Shown: positions 36,137 through 46,619 of the stretch, piece after piece
Layout of the letters: the number at the start of each line of letters is the position of its first letter
How positions within the stretch are numbered: position 1 is the first letter of the stretch
Source of the DNA: Mermis nigrescens
Lineage: Eukaryota; Nematoda; Enoplea; Mermithida; Mermithidae
Direction: 5' to 3'
Length of the DNA: 64,000 nt
NCBI GenBank assembly: GCA_036768485.1
Contig: JAVLUZ010000143.1
Location: forward strand, 5,446,346 to 5,510,345
Notes under the pieces: generated by a model
Databases searched by the model: none
The model's input: the letters and a program-made list of their open reading frames with translations, nothing else
What the model was told of the DNA's origin: nothing
Position numbers and translations under genes: made by a program

Positions 36137-36573
36137 TTACAAAATAACTTGCCTAGCTTTCTGAGCGGCAAACTGGTCAATCAATTGCAAAAAATCTAAC
36201 GAAGATGATAAATCATTTTCAATTGAAATAATCGCTAGTGCACTTAGACGAGAATCAGTCATAGTTGACCGCAAATATGTTTTTATTATTTTCAGTTCCG
36301 AGAAGGAACGTTCTGCTGAGGCCACAGCAATAGGTATTGTAAGTAAAATTCTGAAATAAATTATAAGGTTTGGTAAAACATCCTGGAAGCCATTTGATAG
36401 ATATTTAAGAGTAGCTAGTGGCGAAGTTAATTCATTTGGATTTGATCGAGCAAGAACTTTTAGCTCTGTGTACATGTCTGGTCCATCAAGATCATCCAGA
36501 AACGCAGCTAACTGTGTGCATGACTTGAGCAATTCATCATCTTCCCATGTTTTTAAAGCTGGTATTCGTGGGT
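36137..36573 (-). pseudogene. hAT transposase C-terminal dimerisation domain (broken)
   Basis: The minus-strand frame ends with the hAT dimerisation signature: IPIAVASAERSFSELKIIKT, then LRSTMTDSRLSALAIISIEN, then a short tail and stop. AERSFS followed by a conserved Leu/Ile helix is the hallmark of hAT/ZMYM-like transposases. The frame can be read back to 36573 (through TWEDDELLKSC), where a family A fragment truncates it. The BED finger and DDE catalytic residues are absent, so it cannot be active. Confidence 0.9.
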
Positions 36574-36705
36574 AGTGCTCAATGAGAAACCTTGAAAACG
36601 GTATTTCTTAGCCATACTATCATTTTTAAGACCATTTTTTGACCTCTAAAAAACCTTGCACCTACCCCCTCCCGGGATTTTGTTGCTGCCCACATATGCT
36701 GCGGG
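36573..36705 (-). mobile_element. Family A fragment interrupting hAT transposase
   Basis: Half of a family A copy (from GTAGTGCTCAATGAGAAAC to GCCCACATATG) joined directly to the transposase reading frame. Confidence 0.8.
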
Positions 36706-37440
36706 GGTCTTAGGTGGCGCGGTCAAGCGTTCCCTGCGGGGTCCGGGACAGAGTCCCTAAAAATTTTGTAAAAAAGCATTTTAATGTCAAATAATAACGT
36801 TAAAATTTTCGCAAAAACGGCCGAATTTCGGTCCTGAATGGAGCCCAAAAACACTTAAAATTGATGAACTCTTACATTGCACAAAACTTCTGAGCTGAAA
36901 TGCGTTTTTCGACCTCTGCTAATTACATAGCGTAGCAACGGGTCGCTGCCAATAAGATATAGAAAAATGTATAAATTGAAATTTTTGTTCTTACCCTTTT
37001 CAGGCCCATTTGTGGCCTTCTTATTAAGAAGATGCAGTTCAGAAAACAGGAAATGCACAAAAACATAAGAAAATTTGGCCATTTCTTTCATTTAAAATAG
37101 GATTGTGTCCTTGTAAAGAAAGACAAACAAAGCAAAGAATAGACAAACTGGTACACAATATTTTTCGCACTTTTAGTTTTATGCTCAACAAGCATGCGCA
37201 CTTTCATTCAATGAACAAATAGTGCATTAAATTCCTAGTGATGTGAAGTGCTAGATTATTTCAGCTGATTCAAGCTTTTAAATTCATTTGATCTATGGCT
37301 CGGTGCAAAGCGCCGGAATATTTTGACATTTTAGCCTTTTCGAACTCAATTTTCTGGACACACATTATTGCAACAGAAAAATCAACAATATGTCTGAAAA
37401 ATGAGAACAAGTATAGCTCAGTCAGCGTTCTCTTAAAAAT
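36705..37440. repeat. Internal fragment shared with the 6082-7727 element
   Basis: Reverse-complement similarity to 6440-7080 and direct similarity to 62860-63250, including a variant hairpin motif at 37290. No ends were recognised. Confidence 0.65.
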
Positions 37441-38280
37441 GCAAGTAAAGATTTTTAACTGACTGTGTTTGCATTAGAACGTCGAAAAATCGATCCTTTT
37501 GAACGTATGTATCGAATTATTGTAAGAGGGCCGCCAAAAAATGAATTCTATACGGCATGCACCACAACTTTTTTAGCGGCCCATAATTTTAGCGGCCCTG
37601 TGCGGCCGCACAGTTCGCACCCCCTAGGCACGGCTATGTATAGAGCAGAGCGAAAGAAGGAAAAAGTGCTAACACTTTATACCAAAATTATACCAAAATT
37701 ATATCAAAAATATTTTCACATTTTCCGGAGTTTTAATATGATAAGAATATGATATACCAAAATTCTCAGAATCAAAATATGATATTGGTAGTCCAACAAG
37801 TGCCTACCAAAATCGATACCAAAATTTATTTTTGGTATATCAAAATAACACTAGCTGGGAGGCAGCGCTGATAAAGGTTGGCTGTTCAACACCAGGCCTA
37901 GCCAACGAAAATTCTTAGAATTTATGCACGATGTTATGTGAATCAGACTATAGACTGGTGTGACCTCTAATGGAGTTTTGTGTGATGCTTAACAACATGT
38001 AAATGCGAGACTTTAGGTAGTTAGTTTCACATAAGTTTTTGTATAAATTTTAAAAACTATGTATGACCAACAATTAGCTGACAGGTTGTGATTATGGCAT
38101 TGACTTGATATATAATTATCGTAATCCGTTGGCTTACTTTCGGAAAAATTCTTAAAATTTATGCTCAAACTTATAGTCTGTTTCATTTATTCGAGAGCTT
38201 TTTAGGAAATTTTTTAAGGGCCACAGTAAGCGGAACAGACGATTTACTGTAATTCAGGAGATCAGCTCAGTGAGGGCAAG

Positions 38281-38518
38281 CATACGTGGGCAGCAAGAAA
38301 ATTCTGGGGAGGTGCAAGATTTTTTGAAGGTCAAAAAATGGCCTTGAAAATGGTGGTATGGCGATAGAAACACCATTTTTCGACGTTTCTCATCAAGCAC
38401 TATCCATTGGCATCAAAAATTGCGAAAAAACGATAAAAATTTTCAAAAAATTGATTTCTGGGGAGGTATTTTGGTTTTCTGAGGGGTGCATACCCCCAAA
38501 CCCCTACACCCAGGTGTG
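38281..38518 (+). mobile_element. Family A element, TSD agggcaag
   Basis: Perfect flanks agggcaag (38273-38280 and 38519-38526). Confidence 0.93.
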
Positions 38519-38629
38519 AGGGCAAGTGGCTGGAATCCTTGTATTTTTAATGCACTAATCAGTCCATGTAAATTTAATTTAGGCACATAATCAGTGCTAA
38601 GACATACTACAGTAAGAGCGCTAAATAAA

Positions 38630-38705
38630 AGCTCTCGGCTGGAATCGAACCAGGGTTGCTTCGACGACAAGCGGACGTTTTACCACTGAGCTACATATGG
38701 AGGAG
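38630..38705 (-). other. tRNA-like segment (pol III A and B boxes)
   Basis: On the minus strand TAGCTCAGTGG (38693-38683) fits the pol III A box and GGTTCGATTCC (38651-38641) is a perfect B box, at tRNA-like spacing. Between them GCTT and AAGC can pair around a GTCGTCG loop. The acceptor stem does not close, so this is a tRNA pseudogene or SINE head rather than a functional tRNA. Confidence 0.7.
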
Positions 38706-38972
38706 TTCGCGAATTTTCTCAACATCTCAGTCAATTGTGTTTAAGGTGTCAACTCAGGATAAGCTGAATTCGCGATTTTTATGTGTTAGTTGATTGATCT
38801 GCTGGAAGACGAGAATAACGTATGCCGCAAAAAATGATATTGAAAACCCTTATATGCTATGTAGCTGTAGTGAGATATAGCGACCTACATACAGTAAATG
38901 AGAGAGAAGGGGTTACTGTAGCCACCGAAAACATTTACTGAAAAAGCTCTCGGATAAATGAAACAGACTATA

Positions 38973-39699
38973 TGTGAAACAGTATAGGCTTTGACTGTCC
39001 TTCACAATGAGAATTTACTATCAAACTTTATGTAAGTTAAAGTAATAAGTTGCTTCCGAGCGCCAGCGTCTATAAACATAGCATCTGCGTTTCATAGTTA
39101 ATTTCTCCTGTGTTGCAAGATTTTTTGCCGCCATACAATTTTATTCGCTGATGACGGATTTCGCAGCAGCCTATAAAAAACTCAATTTTGGCGCAGGAAT
39201 GCTGACTAATCTGCTATCAGACCACAGTAAATATGGCATCTCGTCTGGTCTGCCAAGTCAGGCGTCTTTGGGTTGGGTTAGTTACTTATATAAAACTGAT
39301 GACATATATGTGAGTACTGTAATTTCTATTAAGACGTAATTTTTGTGTATATGTACCTCACACTAGATGCATGACAACCAACTCATCCTCGCAAGGGAGA
39401 ATTAGAATATTACAGCAATAATACAATTCGTTTTCAGGGCTGATTCGTGCACTTTGTAAGTAGAATATCACCGACTATGCATTGTAAACACATTTTCCAC
39501 GTGGGATACTACATTTTCCAACTCGGGCGCTATTTCCCACATCACTTCACATAAGTATATTGGTATACATATAGTTTTATTTTAACATCTATCATTACTA
39601 TTCTAACATTTGAGCAAGTACATATTTTAGTAGAAACATTTCTAATGCATAATTACTGTGAAATCTCAATCTCCCCCGTTCAAAGTGCAACTGCTGGCT
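38973..39699. other. Unassigned interval
   Basis: No recognisable gene or repeat. A 62-codon frame at 39151-39339 has no family features. Confidence 0.45.
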
Positions 39700-39961
39700 G
39701 ACTGAGGCAGGGTTGCCAGGTGCAGGATAATTCTCCTGAATTCAGGAGAATCTAAAATTTTCAGGAGCAGGAGCAGGAGAATGGGCTTTTCAGGAGAAAT
39801 TTCAGGAGAAATTGTAAACCTGCAGGAGAATGCAGGAGAATTTTTAAAATGTCAGGAGAATTCAGGAGAATCCTGAAAATCTAGGAGAATTCAGGAGAAT
39901 TTTCAAAACTTAAACGGCAAGTTATAATGATTATCATACAATAACCTTCTTACTGTACTTA

Positions 39962-40746
39962 CACTTTGTGTAAAAGATTTGGGTGTTTTTCTGAATTCTA
40001 ATTTATCGTCCAGATCTCATTGTGAATATATTGTGAAAAAAGGCATGCAGTTAAGCAATCTGATCTTGCGTAGTTTTTATTTCTAAAGATAGATTATTAC
40101 TTGTTAAGGCCTTCATTACTTACGTTCGACCAGTGCTTGAATTTTGCTGTGTTTTGTGGAGTCCTTACCTGCTGTGTGATATCACCTCCGTCGAACGGGT
40201 TCAAAAGAAGGTTTACGAAACGAATTTTTAGTGATAAAAATTTGACATATGCTGAAAGATTACACGAACTTGGTCTGGACACTCTTGAGCTAAGACGCCT
40301 CCATAACGACCTAACATTAGCCTTTTCTATTATCAAATGTAAAGCTCTTCCTTTCAAGGATTTCTTCACAATTAATTTAAATTCTAATCGAGCAGCAAAT
40401 TCTTGTAAACTTCTCGTCAATCATGTAAATAAAAATTGCAGAAAATTTGATTTTTGTAATCGAATAATTCCTATCTGGAACTCTCTACCTGAACAGATTA
40501 TAAGTGCTCCAAATAGACACGTTTTTCTGACTAAACTTAAAAGATTAAACCTTTCTAAATTTCTTAAAGGGGCGTAAGTAAGAGCAGTTTTTTCTATTGC
40601 CTTTACGTTTACCCTGCTTCGTCATACTTAATTTGTTTTGTCTTTCATGTATTTTCATTTTCGTTCATTCGTCCTATCCATGTATGTTAATATTTTCTTT
40701 TGACTTAGCGAATAAATTGTTGTTGTTGTTGTTGTTGTTGTTGTTT
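39962..40746 (+). pseudogene. LINE reverse transcriptase 3' fragment with (GTT)n tail
   Basis: Reads VKDLGVFLNSNL, then VKAFITYVRPVLEF, then after a frameshift near 40205 RRFTKRIF, LTYAERLHELGLDTLELRRL and IPIWNSLPEQIISAPN, ending at 40577. These are the C-terminal landmarks of CR1/jockey-type non-LTR retrotransposons; the catalytic palm is missing. The 3' untranslated region ends in a GTT/TTG tract (about 40716-40746), a simple-repeat tail rather than poly-A. Confidence 0.88.
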
Positions 40747-42417
40747 GTTGTAGTACTTAATTAGTTGTTTTACATTAAGAATTTATTTCGTTCATAGTTG
40801 AGACCTACCTAAGTGTTAAGTTATAACTATATCCAAATAAGTTTCGTGCTTCCGTAGTAAATCATTCATTCATTTATTTATTCACTTAATATCACGAAGT
40901 GCAGAAATACATAGCTTTACACACCGTCTAATTGTTTTTATCAGTTTCATAGACGTTTGCAAACACCGTTTTTCCACTTTTTGGTGTATTTTAGTGATCG
41001 ACCGGGGCGACTTTTTGGCCGGGGCCGGGGCGGTACCGGGGCTGGAAAAAATCCCGGCCCCGGCCCCGGGCCGGGGCCGGGGCCGGGGCTGGCCGGGGTC
41101 AGACAAGGAAAATATTATTGCATGACACATACTTGGGGTGGGCATAGGAAAAGAAATAATGAGCGACTGCTCCATTCAGTAGTAAATGGCTAGCGCAAAG
41201 TTAGGTGCGCCTTTTCATATCAAGTTTTATTACTATTTATGTCACAAGAAACAAATTTAGTTCAGTGTTTCATTGTCTGAATCATCAATAAAGTCATGTC
41301 GCTACTATTAGCACACTCTATATCATTTGAATCTTCGCTACTGCTACTGCTGCTGTAGCGATTGGATGCAATAGGTATTGGATGTAATAAATGAGACATC
41401 ACACATTCCCATAAGGGGAGGTATAACCCCCTCAGGGTCCAAGACACAAGTCACCGTCAGACGATTTTTGGTGAAAACCTTTTGAATTTTTTGAACTTAA
41501 TTTTTTAGTATGGCAAAAGTGTACCTATCTATTAGAATTTCACGAAGTGGTACATTATTTTAGAATGTGAGCTAGAGTAAATTGAGAAACTATCACAATA
41601 AAACATGCATGTAATCGCCTAAAATTTTATGAGGGTCCCTCAGTATACATGTAACGGCTGAAAATCTAGGATAGGGGTCCCTCGCCATTTTTAGAAGGAG
41701 GGGGTTAGCGACTAAATCAAAAATGGTAAAAACATAAAAATAGCAAAAAAAAGCGCAGGTTTTTGCCAAAAAATGGGGAGGGTGATCAAATATTTTCTGA
41801 CTTTCAAGGAAGTTCGGGGCTTCAAAGCGTCGATGGAGGGTGGCCCAAACCCCTGTAACTTGTATATTTCTCGGCCATTTTCAGGGGAAGGGGGTACGCG
41901 GCTCCATTTTTACAGCCGCTTACCCCCTGAAAATCTTTAAAATAATAGAATTTGCAATAAGGAATTCTACACCTTTTTACAGTTTTTTTCTCCAAAAATC
42001 TTTGTACATGTACAAAGATGGTCCTGAAACGTCTTTGTACATCAGCAAAAATCTTCGCCAAATTCAAAAAAATTGTGGTTCTAAATGTGATAATTCGGCC
42101 TGAATTTAGTTGATAATATTAGTTTGGCGCGAAGTGCCGAAATTTTTATGAGCTTTTGATGGAATTCACACATAAAACTCGACTGAGAAAGCTAAAACAA
42201 CTTGTACTACAAAATCAGAAATATTACAAAAATTGTAATATGCTAATTGAATCTTGTAATAAGCAACACTGCGCTTAGAATGGAAAAATGGAAAAATGTC
42301 AAATATTCAGAAACCCAAAAATTAGCCAAATACACTACTAAAGGTCGAATATGTTCTACCACATCGAAATTGTTACTGTATCATATTAAAGTATACAAAA
42401 ATTTGCATGTACAAAAC

Positions 42418-43750
42418 AGTGTTTTTTTGTATCCGCCAAAGATTTTTCCCGATGTACAAAGACTTTTCAGGACAATCTTTGTACATGTACAAAGATTTTT
42501 AAGAAGATAAAAACTGTGAAAAGGTGGTAAATTCGAAAAAATTTTCGGCACTCCGCTCCAATTTGAAAACTTGTCTGTCCTATATATCTTTAAAAGGGCA
42601 AAATTTGTACAGTCGAACTTCGATAATGCGTACACGGGAAAATGCGTTTTCTCGCATAATGAGTACAGTATTGCTAGGTCCGGACCGAAAGGCCATGTAA
42701 AACATAAGGCAATAACATGGGATAATGCGTACTTGGTTAATGCGTAATGCGTACAGCCGATTTCATCCATGGGCCCATGCCTGCATGTTAAACTACCCGG
42801 CTTAATGCATACAACATGTATTTTTTCACCTCAGATAATGCGATCAGCTCGAAATGTTTGCGCCTCTCTGCTATCTTTGATGTGCATCATTTTAAATTTT
42901 GATACATTTTCTTTTTCTAATAAAGTTCCTTGTTTATACGAGTACTTTGGTCAAATTGACTTATGTGTTGTTCGAGCCTGTTTTCTCAAATGTGTATAAT
43001 TTTTAGTCTGGATCTTTAGCTTTCTTTGAAAAGCTTAGAATTCTAAAGTTTTAGGGGAATTAAGCCTTAAACGAATTGTTATTTTTGATTGGTCATGGCG
43101 TTTTCAAAAAACGAAGTTTCTCTGGGGACAAATTTAAAAATGTTGACAAATCACCGCAAGTTCTGTGGTTATGCGAAAACTTTAGGCACATCGAGATGAG
43201 TGTTGCGCCTATTTGTTTTTAAAATGTGCATAATATTTAGTTTCGTGACCTGGACGATCTAGGAGAAACAGAAACGGTTCCGAGCTATCAGGATTTAAAA
43301 CTGAGTATATCAAACATACGAATTTAATGGCACAGGACAATTGTGACACAAAGTTGTTCAGCGAAATGAATGATATCGAAAATTTTTGTGACTTTAAGCG
43401 TGAAAATATGTAAAAACAGACTTGTATTGCTATATTTTTCCTAAAAAAATGATTTTATCGCATAATAGTGTATTCCTTGTTAAAATCCGGGGTATTCGGA
43501 TAATGCGTGCACTCGTATAATGCATACAGAAGGGCTTGGTTCCTTGGGTGTACGCATTAAGCAAGTTCGACTGTATTTAGAATGGAAAAATGTCAAATTT
43601 CTAGGCGCTTTGCGCCGTTTTGAGACAATTTTAGTAATTTTTGGCGTTAGAAACCCAGAAATTAGCTAAAATATACAATCAAAAGTCAAAAGACCCTGTT
43701 TTACCACACTAAAATCGCTACTGTACCATATTATAGTAAGCAAAAATGTT
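42418..43750 (+). mobile_element. Family B copy interrupted by a pogo-like element
   Basis: Begins CAGTGTTTTTTTGTATCCGCC and follows B up to 42609, then resumes at 43576 (ATTTAGAATGGAAAAATGTC) to about 43750, where it loses its right end. Confidence 0.75.
42610..43573. mobile_element. pogo/Tigger-like element, TA target duplication
   Basis: Ends CAGTCGAACTTCGATAATGC and TTAAGCAAGTTCGACTG, flanked by TA (42608-42609 and 43574-43575). Further ATAATGCGTAC copies lie inside both ends. The terminal sequence and TA duplication fit the pogo/Tigger branch of Tc1-mariner. It is 964 bp with no recognisable transposase. Confidence 0.88.
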
Positions 43751-44770
43751 TGAAAATATATTTATATAATATAGCTACAAAAAATTTGTTAGCTCATACA
43801 AAGACCTTTTCTGAGATCTTTGTACAAACACAAGAGGCTCGTACAACAAAATAGAGTCGGCTAATAATAGTCCACCACTTAATTTTCTGGTCCTCCAATT
43901 TGGGATTTCATCCCCCCTCAACATTGGACCTTAGGAAACTATTTGAGACATATTAAGTTTATCGGATCGGACGCAATTCTGTAGCGTAGTTTACATTCGC
44001 CTATAATTTACCTCCATCCTAATAACTATTACAAAAGAAACGCGTTTTAAAGCCCGTGGTTCCCATTCAATTGAATGTAAAAGTGTTTTTTGTAAAAATA
44101 GTTTGTCGAAAACGCACAATTTCCAACTAGAAATAGAACGTATTTGTCAACTCTAAATCTTTTAGCCATGGCTATGAATGAATGAGTTAAAAGTAGCATT
44201 TAGTTTAAATAAGTTAAGTGGAGGAATCAAAAACATGCAGATTTTCCTGAACATTTTTTCAGTAGAGGATTAAGTAAGTATACATATGGTCTAATCAGTA
44301 CAGTTCTCAAAATTAATACTTGCTCATTGATAAATAAGTGCCAGTATCACAGCCTGTATCAAAATACGAATTACACTAAATTTTTCCCCGGCCCCGGCCA
44401 TTTTTTGACCTTGCCCCGGCCGGGGCCGGGATGCTCAAAAATGGCCGGGGATTGCCAGGGTCGGGGCCGGGGCCGGGGCCCTGGTCGATCTGGTCGATCA
44501 CTAGTGTATTTGTCAACCAAAATTTTGGGAGATGGAAAAAATTTTTGGGCTTGGTTGGCATTTTTGGAAAATTTTTGTAATGTTAAAAATGCGTTTTAGA
44601 GAGTTAAAACTTAAAAAAATTTTCAGCGCTTCGCGCCGAATTGATTTAATTCTTACTTGTCATTAATCTTTGAGCCGCGCCGCGTCAATCGCAGCATTTT
44701 TATCAACAATCTGGTCTGGAACTTCACTACGATTGAAAATCCTTATCTTTTGCACGGATTCAGTTAGTTT

Positions 44771-46619
44771 TTGTACTAAAAAAAACTGAGGTTGCTAAAA
44801 AACTGGGGCGAATTCTAGAATAGCTCCATGTTCCAGATTTCAAAAAAACAGCGTTTTTATGTGATTTCAAGCACGTATCTTTAACATAAAAGTTGAAAAA
44901 ACAGATGGAAAAGCCTTTGATTGAAAAAAAATTTTCAAAAAATTTTATTTCCTCACTTTCATTTCCGTCTGTTTTATCAACTTTTATATTCAAAACTCCT
45001 ACTTGAATTCGCATTAAAACGCTATTCTCACCTTAATCAAAATTATCTTAGAGCTCAGTGCGGCTTCAGATTGGTGCCAGCGGATGATCTAAGCCTAAGA
45101 AAAAGATGGGGCAAAAATTGCTCCGCTCGCTTCGCTCGCTTTGCAATTTTCGCCCCATTTGTCTCAGGCTTACATCATCCCCTGGCACCAATGTGAAGGC
45201 ACATACTAAGCCTAAGCCTAAAAAATGAATATTAGAAGAGACTTAGGAAGAAAATGACGCTAGCACCCTTATTTGTCAAAATATACGTAATCCTTCCCTT
45301 TCTAACTAACACTAACAAAAAAGATTGATCACCGGATGGTCTACATGACCATTAATTACTGAAGTGTAAATCCTCACTCACTTTTATCTCTTGATTTCCG
45401 TGCTGATCCAGACAATCGTACGCCTTTCAGGAGTCGCGGGATAAAATTTCGTATATCAATAGTTTCGAGCGTTCGATTAATGTGCCACGTCGAAACGAAA
45501 TCTGATGATAAAATTCGTATATCAACAGTTTCGAGCGTTCCACAAATGTGCCACGTCAAAACGAAATCTGATTAGCCGCTGTCGAAACGGTTAATTTCAA
45601 TGCTCCACCACACCTATCAGATTTTTAATCCGGCTCCTTCGATACTAACTAATTGACAATCTTATACCAATTGTCAGTGTTTCGCCGAATCGTCGGATAG
45701 CTATTTAATTTCTGTAAGATTAAGGTACATTCTTAGAACGCAGCAACTGCGCAAAGCATAACAATCTTGATCACAATCCAATATACGAAATGCGTATTAC
45801 ACAGCAGCACGGTAGAGTGTAAACAACTGGAATAAGCAATTCCCGCGTCCGGAACAACGTAAATCACTTATATGATTGATAAAAAATTTGCATAGAAAAG
45901 CAACGTCGACTTCCACGTGAGCATAAGGTTACTAATCTAAAACTATCCGTAATAAATAATTCTTGCGACCAAACAAGCGCCTACTACGTAAATCACTCAT
46001 GATAATAAAAAATTTGCATAGAGAACCTACGTCGACTCCACGCGAGCAAAAGATTACTAATCTAACACCCTACAGTACATAAAGAATTGTCACTTAGATG
46101 TGTTCCACAGATCACCTGTCTGATGTTAAGCACAACATTTATCCAATGCATTAGGAACGGAGTGTTCTATCAAGGCAACAGTAAATTGGCCTAACTTACA
46201 TTCTTGTTCATCGTGTGCACATATGTTCGAATTAACCTGTTCTTCTTTAATTCATAATAGGTTCATCAATCGTCAGCATTATTGCCGTCGCCTTCGCTAA
46301 TGAACATATTACCTATGTACCTACCTACTTACATACCTATGTACACAAGACAATTCGATCAATCATTGCGACGATTTTTGCAGTTGCCTTCCCTAAACAT
46401 TGCGTACCTACATACATACAAACGTATGCATCAGTATACATTAGATCAATCAATACGCCGTTTACGGCAGTCGCCTTCCCATGCTTTGTGCTTCTATCGC
46501 TTTACAACTTCATTCCTCAATTTCTCCCCTTCTAAATGGTTTCCGTCGATAATTTCTTTTGAATATCTTCCTTACAACTACTAATCTTTCGATAAATCCC
46601 CATTAATTTAAATTCTGTG
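44771..46619. other. Interval with local tandem duplications
   Basis: Contains the foldback 45070-45192, a two-copy 67-bp duplication (45441-45572, TTCGAGCGTTC and TGCCACGT) and a diverged ~128-bp duplication (45857-45945 and 45985-46070, AAAAATTTGCATAGA). No open frame before the LINE relic was recognised. Confidence 0.6.
45070..45192. mobile_element. TTGGTGCCAGC foldback with CGCTCGCTTCGCTCGC centre
   Basis: Same structure as 25955-26080; arms contain GATGGGGCAAAAATTG and its complement. Confidence 0.85.

Larger units (their letters stand above)
35879..37638 (-). mobile_element. hAT (Tip100-like) transposon relic
   Basis: The left end CAGGGCCGTGCTTAG is mirrored at 37624-37638 as CTAGGCACGGCTATG, a mutated complement. 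GCGGCCC motifs lie inside both ends. Flanking 8-mers match only four of eight. The element includes a transposase C-terminus and was later hit by a family A fragment (36573-36705) and sequence shared with the 6082-7727 element. Confidence 0.75.
34732..37853. mobile_element. TAGTGTTATTTTGGTA element with nested insertions
   Basis: Inverted ends TAGTGTTATTTTGGTA and TATCAAAATAACACTA. Flanks gatgggag and gctgggag match at seven of eight. The inner edges repeat ATATGATATTGGTA. Most of its length is later insertions, including two A copies and the hAT relic 35879-37638. Confidence 0.75.
38176..38968. mobile_element. GTCTGTTTCATTTAT element with TA/TATA duplication
   Basis: Inverted ends of about 28 bp, GTCTGTTTCATTTATTCGAG and its near complement at the right. 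TATA stands on both sides (38172-38175 and 38969-38972), so the duplication is TA or TATA rather than 8 bp. The interior contains a family A copy and a tRNA-like sequence. Confidence 0.8.
40992..44503. mobile_element. hAT-like element with (GGGGCC)n subterminal arrays, TSD gtgtattt
   Basis: Ends TAGTGATCGACCGGGG and CTGGTCGATCACTA, perfect gtgtattt flanks (40984-40991 and 44504-44511). GGGGCC/CCGGCC arrays lie at 41000-41100 and 44388-44490. The interior contains B and B' sequences and a pogo-like insertion. A minus-strand open frame (41262-41447) with a serine-rich acidic tail is partly preserved in the sibling at 56.8 kb; its identity is unknown. Confidence 0.92.

Noticed and set aside
38630..38705. 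Functional tRNA gene
   Set aside because: Box sequences are good but the acceptor stem and anticodon stem do not pair properly, and it lies within a transposon.
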